DNA from: Omphalotus guepiniiformis
Taxonomy: Eukaryota; Basidiomycota; Agaricomycetes; Agaricales; Omphalotaceae
Length of the DNA stretch: 64,000 nucleotides
Direction: 5' to 3'
Assembly: GCA_028554645.1 (NCBI GenBank)
Contig: JAQOOI010000022.1
Coordinates: 310,001-374,000 of the forward strand
In this document: positions 1 through 11,382 of the stretch, piece by piece
Position numbering within the stretch: position 1 is the first letter of the stretch
How the letters are laid out: each line of letters begins with the position of its first letter
Position numbers and translations under genes: made by a program
Notes under the pieces: generated by a model
Told to the model about the DNA's origin: nothing
Databases searched by the model: none
Seen by the model: only the letters and a program-made list of their open reading frames with translations

Positions 1-1251
1 TGACTCATGCCTCACTTGTTAAATTTCTTGTTTAAAGGTGGGCAGACGACAACCCAATGTGCCGCATCTCTCTTCCTTGGGAATATAAAGGTCCTACGGT
101 CTTCCTCGCTTCTGACGCGTCATCGTTCTGCACAGGTATGGATTTAAGAGTTGACGGGGGCCATTGCGGTGAGTCGTTATCTCGCACTATCTTTGAGGCG
201 AATGAACGATTGAATGATGATTCCCTAGCTTGGTGATACACGCAAGCTCGGCCATCATGCGTCACGGAATTTCAGGGTGCTTTGGGTTGAAGTGCCACTT
301 GAGCATCATGATCTTCAATTGAAAAAATTTGGGCATAGTAACTAATTACTTACTTAGACAGATGAATAGCAATTTGATGTATAATAATCATTAGGGAACT
401 GGTGCGTACAAATGCGTATATTTCGTACGTTCACCCAGAGTTGGGATATATGAATTTGACGGATTTCCGAAAGAAATTGCAAACTGTCAAGATCACTTAG
501 CGGGGAGGTCAAAGCAGTGATTACTTCGGATTTCGGGTCCGTGCCGCCGATCCTGGGCTTGAGCGCTAGAGCTTCCAGAGTCCAAGTATCTGCCAAGTAT
601 CAGAGCTCTCAAAAGCCACTTCCCTTCACAACTGCGATGCGTCGGGGATCACCGGGTTCTCCTCAAGTTCTCCTAGGCGTTCAAAACCGAGATGGATAGT
701 GGCGGGGGGTCTCAGGGTAAGTAAACCTTCTAATTAATTTATCTTTTCGACTGCGTCCGTTCACGTTAGCGGTTCCAACTTTCAGGTTGTTGAATAACAA
801 ATGGGATGATCATCATGACAGAAGCCCGCTGTTGCAAAGTGGCACTGGCAGAGGCTGAAACCTAAAGCTTAAAGCGGAAATCTAATCTAATCTTCTGATC
901 GATCAACATGGTTACCCTCTTTACGTAATTCTGGATGTGGTTTTTCAGGTGACCCCACAAGGACCCCCAAGCTTTTTCTCAGTCTGCCCCGCACCCACAG
1001 ATACCGCTCCTCTTACCAAGTCGGTCTGTTGCAAGTAATCGTCTGCAATATCTCTGTAAGTTCTCGTTTCTCTCTGTTGTTCTGTTCTAAATATTTACTA
1101 TGATACAGGAATTTGAATTTAAAGTGCGAATTCACCCTCCCCTCTGAGGCTGGGACTGGAAAACCGCCACAAGTTCCGGTTTTTCGCATAAGGGTACAAG
1201 CGAAGACTCGGACACGTTGAATCTAGGCTACTCTCTCGTCATTCTGAAGAT
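1..1251. other. Left-edge intergenic region
   Basis: No coding segment of a recognisable family was found on either strand. The stretch just before the Zn2Cys6 gene is C/T-rich, as expected for a fungal promoter or 5' leader. Short open frames here show no domain and no splice-supported continuation. Confidence 0.5.
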
Positions 1252-4200
1252 ATGGTTAATTTAACGACGTCTGTTGGTGTTGGATTGGAGAGAGCCCAAG
1301 GTGGATCGGGTGTACCCCAGGTCAACGGGAACGAGCACGAGCGTTACAGCGGTGGGATGACGCTTGACACTGGACATAGTGACGGGCATATGTCGATGAT
1401 GGTATCGCCATCGACTTCTACTTCAGCGACATCGTCGCAGCAGTTCCCTCACCCAGCGCCACCAACTCTTCCTCATCAACACAATATGCCTACCTCTTCA
1501 GCTACGTCATCTTCCTCGATTTCTCACGGACACTCTCAGCAGTCACATTCAACAGTTCGCCATGCACAACAGGCCCAACTTCCGTCACCGGAGGCTATGC
1601 AACCTACGTCCCGATTTCTTGCGTGCCTTCGGTGCAGAGGCAAGAAAGCGAAGTGTGATAATTTGGACACGGTGTGTCGGGCTTGTGCGAAAGCTCATGC
1701 GGAATGTGTGAGGCCGAGTGGGAGAAGGAGGAAGAGAACGCGGAGAGAGATGGAAGAAGCTGAAAGGGAACGAGAGCGAGAGAGAATGGAAGGATTAGAT
1801 CTGACAGATAGTCGAGGTGGGAGTAAAAGAGTAAGAGACGCAGGGTTAACCACTAATAGTCCCATAACGGTGAGATCTGTACGTTCGAGAAGCATTCATT
1901 TTCTTTTTGTCTTGCTACATACTTATATTGACTAAAACACGTGTATAGGATCAGCAAATTCCTCAGCAAACGCCCTACCCACAGAGCATATACTACGTCC
2001 CAAATCCACGCTTCACAGCTAATCCTACATCCTCGTTCAATAATTTATCGCTTCAAAGTCGATATGCACCAGAAACGCAACAATTTGGACAATCTTACCC
2101 TTCTCAAAACGAATCTTATTCACGTTCTACAGCTCTGCACTATGAAACGTTACCACCACCTGCTCAGCGGTCTTCGCCCACTTCGATTTCGCAGCTGCTA
2201 AACCAGCCGGTATTTGGAGCACTTCCGGGTGTGGCGAATGCGCAGATTGGCAATAATGAAGGAACGTCTCCCACTAAGCACGACCCGGGAGAGGTGGTAC
2301 AGTCTTTATCGAAGCAGGTGGCGTTCTTGGAAGGTGATCCTGGAGAGAGTCAAACTCTCAAAGTACATTATGTGAGCTTCTTGATCTTTTCTCTCGATCT
2401 CAGAGTACTCATTAGTTTCGCGATGATCGTTCTCTAGTATCGATTTTCAGGATGTACAGCAATCCATCCAGGACTAAATCGCATCGTAATTAAGCTGAAA
2501 AGCTCGGTGCCCTTCAAAAGAAAAACAGTTGTATCATCGTCGCCTGCCTCGACTGTTTCGGGAATATCACCTCGTACATCCATAACTGGCTCTGGTTCTG
2601 TTTCGACAGCTTCTCCGTTGGGAAGTGCACACGTCACTTCTTCCGTCATTCAAGCAGCAGACGGGAAAGAGATTGTCGTCTCTCCGCAATATTCAAACTC
2701 CGAAGCTAACGGTTTGGGAGTTGGAGTTGGCCCGCTCAATCATAGCTCGACTGCGACACCGGACGATAGCATGGACTCTGACGCGCAACAAGATGCAGAT
2801 ACGGAAACGGATGAGATTGTGGATGTCCTTCTCGACGCGTCGTCTCCTGCGCTCCGTGCACTCATCGAGGCGTTTTTTGTGAATTTTGGACAACATTTTC
2901 CTTTCATCAGGAAAGAGAGGGTGATTGAGAGGTTGAGAGGAGATACAATGTCGAGGTTTTTGTTGAGTGCGATGTGTGCGGTTGGTGTTAGGTGAGCGTG
3001 TGTCTCGACTCGGTTTTGTGTAATGTGTACTCATTACCCTTGAAAGACTCGCACCTCAAGGGTACACCTATCCTAAGCCTTCAGCGTACATCTCTGCCGC
3101 ATGGGGACTCGCTCTGCCGCTCTTAAGACTACCTTCGGTGGATGTAGCGGCAGGACTGTTAATACTTTCGTGGGCTGAGTTTGGAGAGAACTCGGAGAGC
3201 GGACTGTGGAATTTCTCGGGGATGGCGATGAGAATGGCTTTGGATCTAGGTCTACATAAAGTGAGTTCTATACGTGAAAATGGAATCGTCAGTTTTGAAT
3301 GCTGTTCTAACGACATGTACTTTTCTTAGATCGACGACACGGATGAGGCCGCCGAATCGTTCATAGGCCTAGGGACACACACGCCATCAGAAACCGTCAC
3401 TGATGATGTATGCTCAGGAAAGTTATTGTTTTGGGCGGTATTCGTGATGGATAGGATATTGGCGTTTGGGACAGGGAGGGCGCCAACGATTCAAGAAGCT
3501 ATAGTGGAAGTGAGGTTACCCACGGAGGAGGATATGAGTGAGAGGACGAACTTTGCTGCGCGTGGGGGTAGTCCGGCTGAGGGCAACGAGGAGAAAATGC
3601 GAACATCATCAGGGACAGGGATAAACGGGAATGCGATGAATGGGATGCAGCAGGAGCGAACTCTTCACCCGTTTGTGTATATCGTGAGGTTGTTTGTGTT
3701 GGCAGGCCGTATAGCGGCGGTAATGGTAGGCTTTCTTTTAAATCCTTCACGTTCACGATTGCTGACAAGTGATTTTATTCAGAACGGTAACAGTCTCTCT
3801 ACGCGCACGCTGTCGAGCTCCACCTTTTCGCCTCTAGTTTCGAATGAGTTGAGAGTGGAGAATCAACATCTGGCTCTACAGACTTTGCATGGTCAACTGG
3901 TGGATTTTATGTCGAACTTGCCGCCTGCACTTGGTTGGAGTGTGGATAACTTTAAGATGCAGGCTGCTAGACGCAGAGGGGTAAGTGAGCTCAACACCCC
4001 AGCATTGCGCAAGGACTGACGAAACTACGACAGGGCTCTTTTCTCTTCCTACATCTATGGGCCAACGCAGTGCTCGCACTCATACACCATCCGAATTTGG
4101 GAAGAAACAGGGACTTGGGATTGGCGAGTGTAGTTCCCGGCGCAGCTAACGGAGATAGCATGGCGAATCTAGCTTCGACTTCAACGAATTCCCTCGCATC

Positions 4201-5330
4201 GTTTCCGAGGCCACCGCCATTGTCATACACTTCATCCCCACAGAGCGATTCCACAGTCACCTCGAGTCATAACTACGATGAGACCAGCGGTGTACCCGGG
4301 GCTTCTGGGTGTCCGGCACATTCATATGGTTCTCCGAGCCAGTCGACGTTCAAACGCTCGATCAAGCTCTCCCTTGCGTCTTCGAGGCATATTGCGGATT
4401 GTCTAGTTTTTGCGGATCTGTTTGATGCGAGTTCATATTGCGCGAATCCGTTTATCAATCAGTGTTTGTTTATTGCGGGCGTGGCATTTGTATTTGATGC
4501 ACAGATGGATTCTGAAGAGGCGGGTGGTGTCGGTGGGGGAAGTACTAGGAACGAGTTTATTAATGCGCTGGTGAAGCAGAACCTTTCCGCGTTGTTGAGG
4601 GCTTTGAAGAGAATGGAGGAGTTTTGGAGTGGGTTGGGGTATATCATTAGTGTGGGTTTTTCGCATTGGCATTGTGAATTAGGAGGGAATGCTCATTTTA
4701 CACCTCACAGGTTCTTGAACAGCGTGCTGCGGGTCGAGGCTGGGCAAAGGTTGATTTCAGTATCACGTCCGACAAGAAACACCGATTTATCTCTATGCCG
4801 GATACGGGGCTCATGAGGCGGCTTAAAGAGCGGCCTAGCACCAAGGTCGAGGAAAACGACGAAGACCATGCTGGTGTCTTTGAGCGAGACAGGCAGAGTA
4901 TGGAGGAGATGGGTGCTAGGGAGTTCACTGCCGGTCACGGAGAGGAAGGAAATGCTGTCGAGGAACAGGTTCACGCTCACAGTATGAATGGAAGTTCGTT
5001 CGCACCGCAAGGGAAGGTGGAGCGCGGGTCGGATATGAGCGAACCAATGGCCTCTGTGGTATCAGGAGGCGCTCTTCAATCATTGCAAAATGCTGGGCCC
5101 CAGGAATCGTCTTCGATGACATTTGGTTCCATGGAGGGTCCGATCACTATGAGTAGTGAGTATTATCTGCTCCGTTTATTCGTGATTTATTTATTTTCGT
5201 TCTTCCTGCCTCAGATTGGTCCTTTGAGTCTCTGCTTGGATCGTACCAAGTGGAGGAGGTCAGTGCGACAGATGCGAACGTTGCGGGTTTCGACTTCGGA
5301 TCGATATTCCCGGAAGGGTTCAGTTGGTAG
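1252..5330 (+). CDS. Zn2Cys6 fungal-specific transcription factor
   Basis: Multi-exon regulator. Exon 1 (1252-1869) encodes a Ser/Thr/His/Gln-rich leader and, at about residues 123-153, a Zn2Cys6 binuclear cluster beginning CLRCRGKKAKC, followed by a basic R/K/E helix. The first intron (gtgaga...tatag, 1870-1948) is clear. Later exons encode the fungal transcription factor middle homology region: around 2840-2995 (LRALIEAFFVNFGQHFPF), 3060-3260 (LLILSWAEFGENSESGLWN) and 3420-3530 (LLFWAVFVMDRILAFGTGR). The final splice at about 5156-5214 leads into an acidic and aromatic C-terminus ending FGSIFPEGFSW with a stop at 5328-5330, which could be an activation region. The family binds CGG-type sites as a nuclear activator or repressor; the target is not predictable here. 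The frame that runs on to 5358 is not the one continuing the upstream exon. Domain calls are firm; several inner exon borders are approximate. Confidence 0.9.
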
Positions 5331-6610
5331 GAGAGCTGGTCTGCTCGTTGGACGATGACTGCTTGCGAGTGAAAGTGGACAAAGGAACTGGCCAGGAAGC
5401 GTATTATTGCGCTCTCCTGCTCTTCGTGTTATAGTGTCTATATTGTTTTCCATGTTTTTGCTAACGGGTTTTTGAGTATTGTACAATTCTTAATATGTAT
5501 GTAAAGTTTTACAGTGTTGTATCGCTAGTTCTATCCTTTTCAAAATGTTTAGCTGTGGCAGCTTCGTATACATCACCTTTGTGTCCCGACCACGTCCGAA
5601 CAAGCGTGAAAGTTAACGTACGACCTCCATCGGCTTGTCAGGAAGTTACAACAGTAGTGGTCTCTTCAGAAGGACAGATCTACATACAAGAAAACCAAGT
5701 TCATTCCTTCCAGAATTTGCAACAAGGAGCGCGTAGACGTATACCCTTGATCCTACCCTCCGCACCATTCACGATGATAGCCTTCAAAAACTCATCAGTG
5801 ATATCCTTCTCATATTTGACCTTGATACAGAGTTTCGAGCGACACTCACCTCGGATCCTAACGAACCGTGACAAGATGTCAAGATTTGAAAATTTCACGG
5901 CCTATGCCAGGATGATAACCAAAACGACCATAGCGACAAGCATCAAACCTAGTGACATTCATTCCGAAAGCTTCTTCTTTCTTCTTTATCTCCCGTTTCA
6001 CATGCTGTTTCCAGGGATCTGCAGGATCAACCTTCTAATCCTCCCAACAAACAGAGCCACGGTGTACGTAGTTGGACCATCTAGGCAGGGTCAGAAGAAC
6101 TTCCAACTCAGGGGTCTGCGGTCCTGGGCCAAGGTCTGCCAAGGTTCGTTAATCTTTGATTTTGAAGATCTTGAATGGCTACATTGAAGTTGAAAGTAAG
6201 TAGCGAGGTAGCGCGATTCGGTTAAGATGCCTGAGAAAAACATCCTAGGTCAAACGGATCCTTCGCCTTTGTATTCGATTCTTGATGATGCTCCACTTTC
6301 AACTCATATTTGCTGAGTTTGAGAGTAGCTTTCAAGCCAATTTCGAAAAGCAAAATGTCAGGAGGAGGCTGAGGAAGACGAGGAGCGCGGGAAAATCTAG
6401 CCAACAGTATCATATGAGGTTATCCTGAGCGCTTCTTCTTGGTACTAAATTCCGTATTCCGTAAGGTCTTGTGGGGGTTTCAGGGTACATGGTTTTCCTT
6501 TAAGAACTCCAGAAAACCGTGCCATGGGGTTCCTCACGAGTCACATACCCGACGTTCGCTTTCTGTGTTTGCGTTGAACCAGAACTTGAACCAGAACTTG
6601 AACATATTAG
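5331..6610. other. Intergenic region between Zn2Cys6 factor and sugar transporter
   Basis: It should hold the 3' UTR of the upstream regulator and the promoter of the transporter. Open frames on both strands (for example 5495-6187 + and 5701-5898 -) have no recognisable domain. A good 5' splice sequence (GAG|GTGAGT) lies on the minus strand near 5850, so an unrecognised or decayed minus-strand gene at about 5700-6410 cannot be excluded. Confidence 0.35.
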
Positions 6611-8963
6611 ATGAAGCCCTTCGGTGAACCGTACAGAATTCTGATTGACCGCGCCTCTGCGAAGTGGTTGCTGCGAGGAATCACTCTTGCATGTGGGTCT
6701 GGTGTACGTGTCCAAAGGCGTCTCTTGAACGCGACCTTAGCTGACTTGAATTGGTTGTCAAATATTCTTAGTTTCTGCTTTTTGGTTTTGACCAGGTTTG
6801 CAGTACCACCTCCAAGTTTACTCGATCGTTCTGAGCTCATTTCTCGATAGGGTATCCTCGGTGGTTTACTCACTGGTGCACCATTCGAAGCACAATTTCC
6901 CGCTCTGACCACGAACTCGACGCTCCAAGGTGCAACTGTTGCCTTGTACGAAATTGGTTGTGCTGTGGGCGCTTTTGGGATATTCCTCTGGGGAGAAGAG
7001 TTTGGTCGACGTCGCGGTATTCTATGGGGCATGGTAATACTGACCATCGGAGCCATTCTTCAGTTCATGAGTTACAGCCTACCACAGTTGATCGTGGGTC
7101 GTATAGTCAGTGAGTGTTTGGACTGCTTCAACTTTCTTTATGGAATTCTAAACACTTCTCCCCGCGCGCCTACAGCTGGTGTAGGCAATGGCATGACCAC
7201 AAGCTCTATTCCTGTTTGGCATTCCGAAACGAGCATGTCGCATAATCGTGGACGTAACGTGTGTATAGAGCTCGGAGTCAATATTTTCGGTGTCATGCTT
7301 GCGTACTGGTGCGTCAGCTCAGTGATAAGTAATCTATATCCTCTAAAAGCTTTCTTCAGGGTGGATTATGGCTTGCGAAACAATACAACTGGATGGCAAT
7401 GGCGTTTTCCTCTTGTAAGAAACCAATGATTCGCGTTGCCTTCTGTTCTAACTTTGTAGCAGTCTCTTCAAGTAGTATTCTCCGTATTCACAATATTCCT
7501 CGTGTGCTTCTTACCGGAAAGTCCTCGTTGGCTCGCAAATCGTGGACGGGTAGAAGAAGCCAGGGAAGTCATTTACATGCTTGAAACATCTGAAGGAGAA
7601 GTCCGTGATAAAGCGACGGTTAGTCTCCGCCTAACATCTGGCGTACCAATTCGTGGTATTGACATGATAGCGTTATCACGATAGGAAGTACAACTCGAGC
7701 GAATTTTGGAAGCCATTCGAATTGAGCGTGCGGCAGGTTCTAGCTCGTTCCGAGACTGCTTCAGGATGGGCGAGCAGGTAAATTCGACCTTGTTAGATAT
7801 ATCACGCATGTCACTAATATTTTTTAGCGATTTTTCCACCGCGTACTCCTTGGCTCGGGTTCCCAGATGATGCAACAAATTAGCGGGATCAATCTGATTA
7901 CTTATTACGCTCGTTCGTGTGCCTTTGCATACGTACTTTGTTCGAATTTTCTAACGGCTTGACCCAACAGCCGTCATTTTCCAGAAAAGCGTCGGCTTGT
8001 CTCGGGATTTATCATTATTGCTGAGCGGTTTCAACGGTCAGTTATCCTTTCATCCAGCGTTCGAAAGCATGTCTTCTAATCCCCTTTACCTTCAATAGGT
8101 CTTGCGTACTTCCTTTCCGCTCTAGTACCCATCCCGCTCATCGAGCGTTTGGGACGTCGGAAACTCATGCTCTTCGGAGCTGTCGGTCAAACCATTTGCA
8201 TGATTTTGCTCGCTGCTATGACTGAAGATACTGGGAACAAGGCAAAGGGAATCGTTGCTGCGGTTTGTCTCTTGTGAGTTATAAACAACTAACAGGATCC
8301 CAGAACCTTAGCGCTTAATTGAAAAACTGTTTATTCTCTATGTAGCTTGTTCAATTTCTTCTTCGCCGTCGGATGGCTGGCGATTCCTTGGCTATATCCT
8401 GCCGAGATTGCCCCTTTGCAGATTCGTGCCAAAGCCGCTGCTCTCGCTACGGTAAAGTTTTCTGCTTACCCGCGACGTGTACCAAGTTGAAGGGTCATTT
8501 GCTCTCGCTACGGCTACGAATTGGTTGTTCACTTTCTTGGTGGTCATGATCACACCCGTCGCTATTGATTCCATTAGCTGGAAAACATATGTCATTTGGG
8601 CATGTACCAATTTCGCTTTCATTTTCGTCACGTATTTCTTCTGTAAGCTGTTTTCTATCAACTCCTTCTTCTATACATGCCTTCGAGCTGATACGTTCGT
8701 TCTCTTTGTAGATGTTGAGACAACCGGTCAATCCTTGGAAGATATCGATCTCTTCGTCAGTCTCGCTTCACTTTTTATTTTATTTTTCATACTAACCCGC
8801 TGACGTTCGTATGTATTCACAGTTCGAAGGACAGAACACGTTCTTCCTTGGTCCTTCGTCTGCTCGTCGTGCTGCTGAGATCAGACAGAGACGAAATGCA
8901 GAGGTCGCCGCTGCCCTTCAGAAAGGCTATCAAACTTCAGAGAGTAATGAGAAGGTGGAGTAA
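6611..8963 (+). CDS. MFS sugar/hexose-type transporter
   Basis: Twelve-helix-type sugar porter (MFS) encoded by many short exons. The start at 6611 gives a short cytoplasmic leader into helix 1. Exon 1 ends at 6703 (GGT|gtacgt) and a 24-nt exon (6772-6795, FLLFGFDQ) joins exon 3 (6851, GILGGLLTG). Sugar-porter motifs follow: GRRRG with GxxLQFMSYSLPQLIVGRIV, GVGNGMTTSSIPVWHSE, the PESPRWL loop, QQISGINLITYYA in helix 7, and a late PLIERLGRR / PAEIAPLQIRAKAAALAT segment. The protein ends SNEKVE with a stop at 8961-8963. It would sit in the plasma membrane and import a hexose or related sugar by proton symport; the substrate cannot be read from sequence. Anomaly: the intron at about 8452-8512 has a good donor but no AG acceptor in the frame that continues the conserved ATNWLFTFLVVMITP segment. 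The allele may be broken or spliced unusually. Confidence 0.85.
8440..8513 (+). repeat. 13-bp direct repeat bounding a transporter intron
   Basis: The sequence GCTCTCGCTACGG occurs at 8440-8452 and again at 8501-8513, 61 bp apart. Removing one copy plus the spacer would exactly restore the conserved transporter reading KAAALATATNW. The first copy ends in a normal donor (ACG|GTAAAG) but the second copy supplies CG, not AG, at the needed acceptor position. Confidence 0.85.
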
Positions 8964-9397
8964 CTAGAAGATGCGGAAGCTGAGCATCGCCGATAGAGGT
9001 TGAGGCTGTTCCTGCTGGTGAGCTGTAGTTGTGTGAGGAAGCTTCGGATGGCTTCTCAATGTTTGACTTATGATGTGAGGAGCAGTATGTAGGTATATGT
9101 ATACTTACTGTTTGTTTTATCAAATCGGTTTGTGTACATAGAATCATTAAAATTAATTATATAAATGTAAGATACAATTAAAAAACGCCACTTACGAGGA
9201 TGTTACAGTATACGTCGCGTCTCATCCCCCCTTTCGCTGTTATATTCGATACCTCTGACGATGCAATTATATCAACAATACTGAACATGGCATGGAATCC
9301 GTTAGGTGGGTAACTACCTATATACTTAGGTCATAAAAATTTTACTTAATATCCTACAGAAGACGCCTGACTATGTACAGCATGTCTCGTCCGTGTT
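8964..9397. other. Convergent 3' region of transporter and homeodomain gene
   Basis: This AT-rich stretch lies between the stop codons of the plus-strand transporter and the minus-strand homeodomain gene, so it should contain both 3' UTRs and polyadenylation sites. AATTAAAAAACG-like A-rich runs occur near 9175-9187. No coding signal was seen. Confidence 0.5.
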
Positions 9398-10298
9398 TTA
9401 GCTTCGTCCTAACCCACATAGAGTCAAGGCAGCCCTCATCATATCATCATCATCATCAGGGCCCACACGGGCAGTCGATGCACGACCGGCATGCTCCGTA
9501 CCCCGAATCTTGTTTTCCTTCCCTCGAGGTCTCGACTTTCGACTCGAGTTCAAGCTAGTACACGACGCTGACCGGGGAAGCGAAGGCGGTTCGTCGTTGT
9601 CATCCACGAAACTATCGCCTTCCTTCTCGATCATACGCCTCCTCGCACATGCCCATTCCAGAGTACGTGTGCGTTTTAATTTTCCAAACTCGACAAACTC
9701 CCTTGCAGGCGGACTTGCCAATGGCGCGGGCGGTGATGAAGGCATGGATTCCCAAATTGGAAGCTCAGGGTTGCGTTGTCGCGTTGGGGTGCGCGGTGCG
9801 GAGAGAGGGAGTTCTGAGCGTGACGCGACGCGGTCGAGGGAAGGCCGGGCCGATAAAGACGACGTCGACGAAGAAAAGGACGTGTACGGCGCAGACGAGA
9901 TTATGCGAGAAGAACTGCGGTTGGTCTTGCTGTGCAGCGCGCCTTTGCGTTCCATTTGGCGTTTGTTTTGGAACCATATCGTCACTGACTTGACTTCCCT
10001 ATAATAACATACGCGTGTCGCGTTCGAGGAAATTTCAAATGGAGAATCAGATCGTCAGTGACAAAGAGCTGGAGGTAAAGGTGAACGAGACTTCCATATT
10101 CCCAGCCAAAGCCAAAGTCTCGCGCTCCTGACGTGAAGGATGCGAGTTGTGGTGAAAGAGATTCTCGAGCATCATAAGCTGAACATTGGTGAACCGTTTC
10201 CGTGTGCGCCGTGAACCGTTAGCAGCAGCGTCGTCGAGAGACTCGATGCTTGTCAAGGAAGATGAACGAGAAATGGGCTTGGTGAGCATGGGCTGCAT
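9398..10298 (-). CDS. Homeodomain transcription factor
   Basis: Two exons on the minus strand. Exon 1 (10298 to about 10092) encodes a short leader and the arm, helix 1 and helix 2 of a homeodomain (RKRFTNVQLMMLENLFH and RQERETLALAGNME). Exon 2 (from about 9998) supplies recognition helix 3, VTIWFQNKRQ, with the W-F-x-N invariant set. A Ser/Arg-rich tail with a basic patch and an acidic DDDDD segment follows, ending LCGLGRS at 9398. The start at 10298 (MQPMLTKP) is preferred over 10412 because a TATA-like TTATATAA lies at 10376-10383, between the two candidate ATGs. It is a nuclear DNA-binding protein; such solo homeodomain proteins are common in agaricomycetes. It is not paired with a divergent HD1/HD2 partner, so I do not call it a mating-type gene. 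The intron does not give a canonical GT-AG join that keeps the full 60-residue homeodomain. Confidence 0.85.
9992..10095 (-). repeat. GGAAGTC direct repeat at homeodomain intron ends
   Basis: On the minus strand the heptamer GGAAGTC lies at 10095-10089 (end of exon 1) and at 9998-9992 (start of exon 2), 97 bp apart. Deleting one copy plus the spacer gives the expected homeodomain reading NMEVKSVTIWFQ. The GT in copy 1 is a donor candidate, but the matching acceptor position in copy 2 is AA. The nearby TATAG acceptor puts exon 2 out of frame. Confidence 0.8.
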
Positions 10299-10375
10299 CG
10301 TCCGGGTATTGAGCGCTGAGCTTGAATGGGGAAGACCACGGACGATGAGGGAGCTGTGAAAGACTTGCGCAAGCC

Positions 10376-10383
10376 TTATATAA
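10376..10383 (-). promoter_or_regulatory. TATA-like box of homeodomain gene
   Basis: TTATATAA lies about 80 bp upstream of the preferred start at 10298 on the minus strand. It supports transcription starting downstream of the alternative ATG at 10412. Confidence 0.5.
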
Positions 10384-10412
10384 CGGTCGGCAAATAAGCA
10401 GCACGGAGGCAA

Positions 10413-11382
10413 ACGATGCTCACGTGTCTACGCGTTACGCGTTCAGTGTCACGTGTATGAGAGCACACCGCGGTACTTACTTAATCCGGCATTCAATGCC
10501 GTGGCAGTTCGAACGCTCAACGCCTTGACATTGACAATGGTCTCGTCGCTCAAGGGATAAAGAGAATTAACTTTACCTGGGTCGAACGCCCAATTTATAT
10601 GTGCCTCAAGTCTGACCCTGGATCATCCTGATTTCTTACCGTTCGCTTGGGAAGAGTCCTCGAGGAATGCATGCTTCGTTCCTTCAGATTTCATTATGGA
10701 TAAATCCATTTGTTCACCTCAGCTCTTGTCAATGCTCTTATCTGGACCGTTGCTCGAGTGACTAGATTCTTCATGACTTCTTTGACACCGTGAACTTTTG
10801 TCGACATCCTCAGGTTTCTCTGTCTTGCTGGCAGTAGACTCAGACTACCTGATAACCGCGGATGCACTGGTAAGGCTTCATTCATTCAAATCACATTCTA
10901 TGTGTATTCACGAATGACTTGTCAGCTGGCTATGTCCCTGTCCCTTTCGAAGCCATCGAACACTCTAAAGTAAGCATATCTTTCCCTTCTTTAACATACC
11001 GGAACCTGGAATGACGGTTCTATCCCTTTGCCAGCCTTTGAAAGTCTTGGCTATTAACTTTTCATGAGCTTCATGATACCTATCTTCTCGCACAATGCAA
11101 GGCTTGCTGAATGCTTGTTTCATTCCGGATTCCGGCGTTTACCCGACCATTTTTCCAGCCGTCGAGTGACCCTCTGGTACCTTGATGGATTCAGTCTTGA
11201 TATTCAACTTAGTGTCCAGGCCCGCGGTCGACTTTGGTTAGTACAGGACGCGTGGAAGATCGTACCTCGATTTTTCTATTGTCGTAAATTCCCCTCAGAG
11301 TCGAGCTGATGACTTGGTCAACTTATACTGGTTTTATGAATGATATGGGCATCTTCTACATCCACTAGTACTGCGGTTCTTC
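10413..11382. other. Intergenic region, no recognised gene
   Basis: This region separates two divergent genes (homeodomain -, membrane protein +), so both promoters should lie here. Small open frames such as 10694-10885 (-) and 11064-11309 (+) show no family. A further upstream exon of the 11.4-kb gene is possible but not visible. Confidence 0.45.

Noticed and set aside
9510..10004. Plus-strand open frames across the homeodomain locus
   Set aside because: They are antisense shadows of the homeodomain exon, which has a clear domain on the minus strand.
9398..10298. Mating-type A locus (HD1/HD2 pair)
   Set aside because: Only one homeodomain gene is present, with a typical-length loop, and no divergent partner or flanking MIP-type gene was recognised.
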